The position numbers were made by a program, and so were the translations under genes. The notes beneath the pieces were generated by a model, which was not told the origin of the DNA, did no database searches, and saw only the letters and a list, made by a program, of their open reading frames with translations. A DNA stretch of 64,000 nt from TIUS-1 sp964019505 (GTDB taxonomy: Bacteria; Bacillota_I; Bacilli_A; Mycoplasmatales; Mycoplasmataceae), in the NCBI RefSeq assembly GCF_964019505.1, contig NZ_OZ026449.1, forward strand, positions 124,001 to 188,000, written 5' to 3'. Shown piece after piece: positions 56,578 to 64,000 of the stretch (the stretch's first letter is position 1; each line of letters opens with the position of its first letter).

Positions 56578-57201
56578 ATGGCAAAAGATACATACAAGTC
56601 TACAATTACTAATCTAGAAGAAATTAATAAATTAGATTTAGAATTTGATAATTTAAAAGAACAATTTGATAAAAGAATTTATGGATCAGTTACTGAAGAG
56701 CGAGCTCGTGCAAATAAATTAATAGTCAATAAAAAATTAAAAAGACCAATTCAAGAAGTGTTTCAATTGTTTTTAAGCGAAGCTGCAAGCAGTATGCACG
56801 CAAGTCTAAAAGCAGAAGACCTAACAAATGGTGGATATTATCGTACAAGTGGTAAATCAAATAAACTTATTTCTAAAGTCTCTACATTAATTCCAAATAA
56901 AGAAATTGCAATCATTTGATATGCAAATGATCAACAATTTATTAGGTCACTTAAATTTAGTACAAACAACTCAAACACTGTAACTCACATCAAGTTTTTT
57001 AACTTAACAACAGGTATGGCGTCAGTTGCCGGTTATCTAGAAAGACACATTAAAAATGTTTATGCAAAAAGACAAAAGATTTCATTTCAAGTTCAAATGA
57101 TGAAAATAGAAATGGAACTAGGGATAATCCCGCAAGAAAAACATGAAGCAACTAATAAGAAAATTGAACGATTCTTGAAGTTTGCAGAAGAGTTATATTA
57201 A
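56578..57201 (+). CDS. Hypothetical protein, 207 residues
   Basis: A basic, largely helical soluble protein placed between PTS EIIA and EIIB. C-terminal 45 residues (KISFQVQMMKIEMELGIIPQ onward) look like a helical hairpin. No motif recognised. The ATG has GAGGACATT upstream and an in-frame 5' extension lacks a site. Its position inside the PTS set may be coincidental. It converges with a small membrane protein gene (4-base overlap). Confidence 0.6.
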
Positions 57202-57383
57202 AGTACAAACCCCAGAATTGTAAATATAATCCCACAAATACCTGAGATCATTCCCAAAGTAATTAGGATTATATTTTTATATGGAATACGATATCTTCAT
57301 TTATTTTCGATAAGCATTGAAACAAGAATAAAAAGTAAAAATATACAAATAGGGATAAATGAGAAATAAATAATTGGGTGCAT
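57198..57383 (-). CDS. Small membrane protein, 61 residues
   Basis: Two hydrophobic segments at residues about 3-25 and 38-60 separated by the basic loop ENKWRYRIPYKN. The ATG has AGAGGATTTAAAC at normal spacing. It resembles the small protein at 62548 in length, topology and the Tyr-Lys-rich loop. Function unknown. Its stop overlaps the end of the convergent gene by 4 bases. Confidence 0.65.
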
Positions 57384-57501
57384 GTTTAAATCCTCTTAAT
57401 TAATATCATTATATATTGTAATGGGGCGATATTTTTAGTAAAGTCTACTTATAAGACGGTAATATCTTTCTTATGCTAATTCACAAAAGGAAATTGTACA
57501 A

Positions 57502-57807
57502 ATGAAAAAATTAAGAATTCTATTAGTGTGTTCTGCAGGGATGTCAACAAGTATGTTGGTTAAAAAAATGCAAGACCACTGCCGTAAAAACGGGTTAGAT
57601 TATGAAATAGAAGCAATGAGCACTGCAATGGGGAAACCGCAACTTGATCAATGAGATATTTGCTTAATTGGTCCTCAAGTTTCATATGTTTTAAATGAAT
57701 TCAGAAGCGTGACTAAAATACCAGTTGAAGTAATACCTTCACAAATTTATGCACTTGGTAAAGGTGATAAAGCTGTTGAACTTGCACACAAAATTTTAGG
57801 AATGTAA
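57502..57807 (+). CDS. PTS lactose/cellobiose-type EIIB
   Basis: A 101-residue cytosolic EIIB. The phosphocysteine is Cys10 in LLVCSAGMSTSMLVKKM, the family signature. One TGA Trp in the middle hides it from a standard-code search. It is 39 bases upstream of EIIC and with EIIA forms a chitobiose/cellobiose/lactose-type enzyme II. Confidence 0.93.
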
Positions 57808-57846
57808 TAACAAAATTTAACAACAAAAAAATAGAGAGGAAAATAC

Positions 57847-60129
57847 ATGTCTGATAAATTAAACACAGATAATTTAAGACAAGACAATCCAGAATCTTTT
57901 GGACAAAAATCTAAGAGAATCATGAATGATAAAATTATTCCATTCATGGGTAAACTAGGAAATCAAAGACACATGGGTGCTATCCGTGATGCGTTCGGTA
58001 CAATGATTCCATTAATTATTGCGGGATCATTATCAGTACTTATTAATGCAATTGTTTTTGGTGGAGCTGGATCTGGATATGTTTCGTTATTGGGGATGTT
58101 AGCTTGAGCTGCAAACCCAGATGCATTTCCTGCAGATATTACAAATATCTTAGCTGGTGACGCAGCAACTTTAGCTAAGTTTGATGCAGGAATAGGTTGA
58201 AGTCAAACTTCAACAATTATGGGACTAGCAATTGGTCACATAAATACAATCACAGTTGGAATGATGTCATTATATGCAGCATTCTTATTGGGATACTTTA
58301 TAGCAATTAGTAGAAACCATAATAACCCAATCATTACAGGTTTAACTTCAATGGCTGGATTTGGTTTATCTACTATGGGAGAAGTGGCATTCTTTATGGA
58401 TGCAAAAGGACTTATCTCTGCAATTATCTTTGGACTGTTATGTGCAGAGATATTTATTAAATTGACACAGGTAAGAGCTCTTAACGTTAAACTTCCAGAT
58501 GGTGTACCACCAGCTGTAGGAAAATCATTTGCAGTATTCTTGCCCGTAGCAATTACATTATTAATTGTCGCAGGAATAAATGTATTGGTGTTTGCGCCAG
58601 CCATTGTAACTGGTGACTTATACGTACAAGGTGGAGCATCTTGAACCTTATCATTAGATAAAGGTGGAGATTTATATCTTTCAAATATTTTAGACGGAAT
58701 CAACACCAATGCAAAAGATGGAGATATTCCAGCTGGAATTTGATTTGGTAATGAATTAATTACACAATTAAAAGATATAAAAACTTTTGATGGTTTAATT
58801 CAATTCTTAGATGGGAAATCAAACTCAGAATTATCAACTATTGGTTCAGCTATTATGACATCAAGTTATTCATTAGATGGTGTTGTTTCAGGGCTCGGAC
58901 AAGCATTGGGTACAGGAAAAGGTCAAATCGTTGGATTTGATGATTTCACAAAATTAACTGCAATTCTTGATGATGAAAGTGGAGCATTTATTCTATCTAT
59001 TAACTACCAAGTTGTAAACTTAGGATCAGGTTCATTTGGTATGGCAGCTGCTATATTCTCATTTATCTCATCTTGATTCTTAGGATTGGTAACTGGAGAC
59101 TCAGGTATCTGAGTTGCCATCTTATTCGTAATGGTTGTTTCATTCTTCTGATTCTTTGGAATACATGGAACAAACGTTATTGCTGGGGTATTCGATCCAA
59201 TCTTCTTGATGGTATTTGGAATTAACTCAGCATTAGTAACAAGTTTAAACAGTTATGACCTTGCGTTCCAAACTGGAGAAATGGGAATTTTTGCTAGAGC
59301 ATTCTTCGATGGATTTGCATTCATTGGTGGAGCTGGAGCAACACTACCATTATTAGTAATGACTCTAATGTTTTCAAAAAGACAAGAGTTAAAAGAGTTA
59401 GCTAAATATTCAACTCCTCCTGGAGTGTTTAATATAAGTGAACCGGTAATCTTTGGTTACCCACTGATATTAAATCCTGTCTATATAGTTCCATTCATGT
59501 TTGCACCGGTGGTCAATGTTATTATTGCCTATCTGTTTATGACATGAGGAGTTGTTAAATTACCATATCTAACAGCACCGTGAACAGCACCATTCTTCTT
59601 ATCATCTGTATTAATTACACTTGATATAAAAGCGTTGATTCCAATATTTATAATATTTGCAATTGATATAATGATGTACTTACCGTTCATATTATTAGAT
59701 AACTTACTATACTTCAAAAAATTAAGAACTAATAACCCAGAACTATACAAACAAGAAATGCTTTATTATGTTGATCCAAATCATAAATTTGAAATTGATA
59801 CACAATATAAATATGAAGCGTTAATTACAAAAGGTGAAACAGTTGTAGATAATGTTGAAGTTAATGCAGAATTCTGAGCTAAGCGTATGAAACCAGAGGT
59901 TTTAGAAAAACGTAAAGAAGAAGAGATGACAAAAGCTTTAGCAAAACAAACAGTGTATGCACAAAAAGCAGAAGACCTACGTACAAAACGTGATGCGAAA
60001 GCTGCTGCAAAACATGATGCTTGAGCAATTAAAGCAGAAAAAAATAAATCAAAAAATAAAATGTTTGCTGCTGACTTCGGTCAAAGCGCACAAAACAGTG
60101 AAGCACCTAGTGCACCAGAAACTGAATAA
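57847..60129 (+). CDS. PTS lactose/cellobiose-type EIIC, enlarged
   Basis: A 760-residue permease; typical family members have about 430-450. N-terminal FMGKLGNQRHMGAIRDAFG and the block NISEPVIFGYP near residue 535 are family hallmarks. The additional length comes from an approximately 130-residue insert around residues 265-400 (GDLYLSNILDGIN, then VVSGLGQALGTGKGQIVGF) and a cytoplasmic tail of about 140 residues rich in Lys, Ala and Glu. The tail may bind partners. Substrate likely a disaccharide or beta-glucoside; no phospho-beta-glucosidase is nearby. Confidence 0.88.
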
Positions 60130-60133
60130 TAAA

Positions 60134-60161
60134 TAATGGACCATTGGTCCATTTTTGTTTT
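60134..60161 (+). terminator. Terminator after EIIC
   Basis: Palindromic stem AATGGACC/GGTCCATT with a tiny loop and a T-rich tail. Confidence 0.8.
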
Positions 60162-60458
60162 CATTAACGTAAATAGTTTATACAAATAATTATCGTTAAT
60201 TTTTTAAAACAATAATAAATTATCATATGCAAATTATTGGTATATAATATTTATATGGAGTAACATGTACTAATTTTTGAAAACTATGAAAAATCTGTTA
60301 TTAGAAATTAAAATTAACTTTAATTATGAAATAAAAGGCTCAAACAAAAACTGAGAAGTTTTTTCATTGATAAGTTTACCTGAATTTAATAACGAACTTG
60401 ATGGCTCATAGTCCACATCTTGGTGGGTGGGTAGGAAGTGCAGAAAAAGGAAAAATAA
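60162..60458 (+). promoter_or_regulatory. Long leader with a mini-ORF and G-rich tract upstream of the exported protein
   Basis: About 300 bases without a clear gene. TATAAT at 60243-60248 could be a -10 element. GGAG and an ATG-TAC-TAA mini-ORF (60265-60273) follow, then a 41-codon weakly supported frame. Just before the RBS AAAAAGG of the next gene lies GGTGGGTGGGTAGG (60422-60435), unusual in this AT-rich DNA, with CCAC/GTGG pairing near it. Might form a regulatory structure; nothing known was recognised. Confidence 0.35.
60286..60411 (+). CDS. Possible short leader peptide, 41 residues
   Basis: A frame starting MKNLLLEIKINFNYEIKGSN and ending at TAG, needing TGA=Trp once. No good ribosome site precedes the ATG. 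It may be an upstream leader peptide, a gene remnant, or chance. Not a well-supported gene. Confidence 0.22.
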
Positions 60459-61262
60459 ATGAAAAAATTACTAAGTCTATTGGGGATTACTGGGTTAATT
60501 GTAACCGGAATTTCTACACCTATTATTTTAGGAAATGAATCAAATATCAATAAAACAACATCAAACTATAATATTGAAAATGGAATTGATTTAAAAGATT
60601 ATGCATTCTCAAGTTTAGAAATTGACTCAAGATACGGCGTTGTATCACCAGAGTCATTAGTGAATAGCGAAATACCTAGAAGTGTAATCGAATTTTTTAA
60701 AGAACAACAACTTGAAATTAAAGGCCAATACTTTGAAGTTACAAACTTAAGACTTGTTGATGGAAATAAAGTACCTAAATACCATGATGTAAATGGTGCG
60801 CGTGGTGCTGGTCAAGTTAGATTAACTTTTGATTTATCTTCAACAGAAGAAGGTAATGAAAATGGTGTCTTTGGATCAACGACATTCTTTTACACAATAA
60901 ACTATAAATACGGAGATCTAGAACAATATGATGGTAGAGCAATTGCACCAGTTGGTGGATCATTCGGTGGTGACAATTATATAGTAGGGGTATCTTTTAT
61001 GAGAGAATTGATTGGTCATGCCATGTTTGATGAAGATAATGCCGAAACTGCACTTTGATTTGCTATGCGTGAGATCCAAGTTACAAGTGTTTATCTTGTA
61101 GACACAGGTGAAATATTATCACAAGAAGTGTTTGACAACATGAATGCAAATGAAAAATATGCTGTAAAAATTCTTGTAGAACCAACCGAACAAGGTACAG
61201 AACACGGAATTATTAATTCTGCAATATTTAGTTCTTTCTTTACAAGAAGAGTAGCTGAATAA
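60459..61262 (+). CDS. Exported protein without lipobox, 267 residues
   Basis: The first 28 residues (MKKLLSLLGITGLIVTGIST) look like a Spiroplasma lipoprotein signal, but there is no cysteine where the lipobox would be. The rest is a mature domain with patches such as YFEVTNLRLVDGNKV and IQVTSVYLVDTGEILSQ, which look like repeated beta elements. Function unknown; probably secreted or anchored by the uncleaved N-terminus. RBS AAAAAGG. Confidence 0.7.
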
Positions 61263-61303
61263 TACAATTTGATAAATATCTCAAATTATTAATTTAGTAA
61301 TGT

Positions 61304-61334
61304 AAAAACGTCTGCACCAGCAGGCGTTTTTTTA
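61304..61334 (+). terminator. Terminator after the exported protein
   Basis: Stem AAAAACG(T)CTG / CAG(G)CGTTTTT with a CACCAG loop and a seven-T tail. Confidence 0.87.
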
Positions 61335-61426
61335 ACTGACCAAACAATGCATTATCTAGTCAATTATGATTTGGGTATTAACTTGTCAGATAAAATAGTA
61401 AAATATAAACATAAGGAATTTATTGT

Positions 61427-62521
61427 ATGGAAAAGAAAAAAATTGGAATAAGCATATATCCAGAAAAAGCAAAGTTAGAAGAAACAAAAAAATATTTAGA
61501 ATTAGCTAAAAAATATAATTACGAAATTGTATTTGTTAGTTTCATTCACTTAATGAAAAACTCAAAAGAAGATTTAGATAAAGTTATTGATGCAATTAAA
61601 TATGCAAAATCATTAGGATACTATGTATTGGCTGATGTACATTTACCATCACTTGAAATGTTGGATGTTCCAATGAATGACTTTAGAAAATTAAAAGAAA
61701 TGGGAATTGATAGTGTTCGTTTCGATTCACCTGCATTAGCAAGTGATTTAGCTGCGCTTACACATAATGACTATGACCTAGATATTCAATTAAACATGTC
61801 TGGTAACGATTCGTTAGTGGATAATGTTTTAGATTACAAACCGGTACTTACAAGACTACAAGGTGGACATAATTTTTATCCACAAAAAAATACTGCAATC
61901 AACTGAGAATTCTTTGTAGAATCAACAAAAAGATATACAGACAAAAACTTATCAACACTTGCATTCATTGGTTCACACAATGGTAACCAAGGTCCAGCAG
62001 CTGTTCAAAAAGAATTGGTTACTTTAGAATTTTGTAGAGATCTTCCAGTTGACAGTCAAGCAAAAGTTTTGTTCTACAGTAATACAATAAACAATGTATT
62101 ATTTGGGAATGCATTTGCAACTGAAGAAGAATTAAAAAAAGTGTCTGAAGTTGATAGAGAAGAAATAACTTTTGGTCTTGTATGAGATAAGTCAATTACA
62201 AAACCAGAACAAGAAATTGCAAATTATAAAGAACACTTTAGACGTGGAGATATTACTGAATTCTTTATTCGTTCAACTATGTCACGTGTAATATGGTCTA
62301 GTGCCGATATCAAACCTCGTGATAGTAAAAAAACTTACAACAAAGGTGATGTTGTTATTGTTAACAACAACGGTGCCAGTTATAAAGGTGAATTACACAT
62401 CATTTTAGTTGATGGTTATGCTGATACAAATAACCAATACAACACTATTGGAAAAATACAACCAGGTGAATTATTCTTAATGAACTTCGTTGGTGCATGA
62501 TCAAGATTTAGATTTAATTAA
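61427..62521 (+). CDS. mupG: MupG-like 6-phospho-glycosidase (DUF871 family)
   Basis: A 364-residue TIM-barrel protein. N-terminal KKIGISIYPEKAK, YYVLADVHLP, IDSVRFDSP, and the C-terminal NNNGASYKGELHII tract match the DUF871 family, whose characterised members are MupG, 6-phospho-N-acetylmuramidases hydrolysing MurNAc-6P-GlcNAc after PTS import. It is about 1.3 kb behind a lactose/cellobiose-type PTS. The organism has no wall of its own. Substrate therefore uncertain. Monocistronic, RBS TAAGGAAT. Confidence 0.85.
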
Positions 62522-62550
62522 AAAATGGATTTTTAAAATCCATTTTTTTA
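62519..62550. terminator. Bidirectional terminator
   Basis: Long stem AAAAAATGGATTTT/AAAATCCATTTTTT with a minimal loop, between the convergent MupG and small membrane protein genes. Confidence 0.87.
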
Positions 62551-62742
62551 TATTGAAAGAACAACTGATAGAGTAAAGAATAAAACCATCAATAGAAATG
62601 ATCCTAAGAAAGTATAGGCAATGATTCTTTTTTTGTAATATATCGGTCTACTTCTTTGTCTGTCTAAAAAACGAACAACCATTCAAACAAGAAATGGTAC
62701 ACAGAAAAATATTGCTCCTAAAATTATAAATGCTTGAATCAT
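62548..62742 (-). CDS. Small membrane protein, 64 residues
   Basis: Two hydrophobic segments at about residues 3-24 and 42-63, with a basic loop RFLDRQRSRPIYYKKR between them. Start ATG with GAGGTTCAT at good spacing. It looks paralogous to the 61-residue protein at 57198 (same topology and loop type). Function unknown. Confidence 0.65.
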
Positions 62743-62834
62743 ATGAACCTCATTAAATTAATTATATCAACGTAGGTATTAATATTAAAAAAATATTAAA
62801 TGCTATAATAATGGTGTACGAATGGAGGTATATT

Positions 62835-63428
62835 ATGAAATTATTATTAACTACATTATTTTTAACAACGTCATCAATTCAGCCATCAATAAGCACGGCT
62901 GAAATTTTACAATCCAATTCAGAATTAGATTCAATTGAATTTGCAAACATTAACTTTGAATCCAAAAATTTAGGTGGAGTTTCTGTGAGTTCTGGAGGAA
63001 GTGCTGGAGAGCATTCGGATTCAAAAACATTTAAATTGGGCTCAACACAAGACTACGCTTTAGAAATTATGGAGCCACTATTCACTTATGATTATATTGT
63101 TGCAAATGCAAAATATGTTACTGCAAATGGTACTTTTAGATATGAAACAAATAAAAACCCACTAACTAAGCCAAGTATGGAACTTAATGCAAAAGACGAA
63201 AATCATGATAAAAAAATAGTTTTTAATGGTTATTATCAACATAGAGCAGATAATGGATGAGGTCACCAACAAGCATCTATAAACACTGAATTAACACTAA
63301 CTAAACGTGATGATGGTTTTGCTGATATTGTGTTAGTTTCGGAGGTAAGGGCTGCATCGCAAGGATCGGTTACAACAGTAACATCAGCTACAACTCCTAT
63401 CTCAATTTCATTTAAACAAGAAAAATAA
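62835..63428 (+). CDS. Exported protein, 197 residues
   Basis: Signal peptide MKLLLTTLFLTTSSIQPSIS with no lipobox cysteine. Just after it, GGVSVSSGGSAG is glycine/serine-rich. The C-terminal 120 residues look beta-rich with alternating strands. RBS TGGAGGT. Its stop codon is directly followed by the ATG of an ABC ATPase gene, so the two are co-translated; it could be the substrate of that transporter (inference). Confidence 0.65.
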
Positions 63429-64000
63429 ATGAACAAAAATATAATTGAGATCTCAAATATTACAAAGAATTATGGTAATTATGATATTAATTTATTAATT
63501 GAGAAAAACAAAATTATTGGTATCATAGGTGCAAATGGGGCGGGCAAATCCACACTAATTAAGCAAATTATGGGATTTATAACTCCGGATGTTGGAAGCA
63601 TTAAAATAGATGGGTTAGACAGCAAGAAAGACCACAGTGAAGTGATGCAAAATGTTGGATATATTTCTGGAGATGACAAGTTGTTTAGCGGCAAAACTGC
63701 AAAAAGTTATTTCAGATTTATCAGAACATTTAAGAATAATATTGAAAATGAATATTTAAGCTACTTAATAAATTACTTCAGTTTAGATGTGAATAAAAAG
63801 ATATCAAAAATGTCAAAAGGTAATAAGCAAAAAGTTTCAATAATTGCTGCTTTAATGACTAAACCAAAAATATTGATACTCGATGAGCCTACAAATGGTT
63901 TGGATCCTTTGATTCAAAATAAATTTAACAAAATTATAATTGAACTCAAAAATGAAGGCTCATCTATTATCATGTGTTCACACAACATATCGGATGTGAA
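63429..64000 (+). CDS. ABC transporter ATP-binding protein (3' end outside window)
   Basis: The first 190 residues of an ABC ATPase. Walker A is GANGAGKSTLIKQ, the signature is MSKGNKQKVSII, Walker B is ILILDEPTNGLD and the H-loop begins at SHNISD. The frame is open at the window end. It starts right after the preceding gene's stop (TAA-ATG) with no separate ribosome site. Likely works with a permease beyond the window. Confidence 0.9.
   Translation, partial: MNKNIIEISNITKNYGNYDINLLIEKNKIIGIIGANGAGKSTLIKQIMGFITPDVGSIKIDGLDSKKDHSEVMQNVGYISGDDKLFSGKTAKSYFRFIRTFKNNIENEYLSYLINYFSLDVNKKISKMSKGNKQKVSIIAALMTKPKILILDEPTNGLDPLIQNKFNKIIIELKNEGSSIIMCSHNISDV

Overview
The window is AT-rich bacterial DNA in which UGA must be read as tryptophan. 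Almost every long gene stays open only if in-frame TGA is coding; TGG is rare, and TGG and TGA even occur side by side in the AEC transporter gene. With tightly packed genes, a Bacillus-like tRNA cluster, sugar PTS import, glycerol oxidation and no cell-wall genes, this points to a wall-less mollicute of the Spiroplasma/Mesoplasma/Mycoplasma mycoides group. I lean to Spiroplasma or a close Entomoplasmatales relative, without proof. The window opens inside acetate kinase and closes inside an ABC ATPase gene.

Layout. 1-5000: end of ackA, an AEC transporter, and two tandem APC permeases on the minus strand. 5000-8800: tRNA-Cys and the glpF-glpO-glpK operon, which imports glycerol and oxidises glycerol-3-phosphate with probable peroxide release. 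8890-9830: ten tRNA genes. 9900-19800: pgsA, a short-chain dehydrogenase, leuS, a membrane protein, a large protein with an apparently dead E2-acyltransferase fold, tRNA-His, folD, an unknown gene and nagB. 19760-24540: an accessory island with a two-gene Pycsar anti-phage system (membrane effector plus pyrimidine cyclase), a membrane-anchored HEFGH metalloprotease and an exported protein. 24600-36850: tpiA, gpmI, pyrG, tkt, tsaE, manA, HAD phosphatases and an ABC transporter. 36900-43100: an RpiR regulator, two paralogous fructose/mannose-type PTS genes sharing a palindromic operator, and tsaB. 43100-50600: a YhgE-like membrane protein, tRNA-Ser, small unknown genes, a possible DarT-like protein, proS, an alpha/beta hydrolase and a DUF402 phosphatase. 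50600-54300: a divergent RpiR regulator and an rbsK-ulaA-HPr operon. 54300-60130: lepA and the three subunits of a lactose/cellobiose-type PTS. 60130-64000: exported proteins, a MupG-like 6-phospho-glycosidase, a small membrane protein and the start of an ABC transporter gene.

Together the core genes describe fermentative life on imported sugars and glycerol. PTS sugars enter glycolysis through manA, nagB, tpiA and gpmI, tkt feeds the pentose phosphates, and ackA makes ATP. The most notable content is the compact Pycsar system beside a protease/exported-protein pair, the pseudo-E2 protein, the shared fru operator, a PTS operon lacking its A and B subunits, and a muropeptide-sugar glycosidase in an organism without a wall. 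Four exported proteins lack the lipobox cysteine usual in this group.
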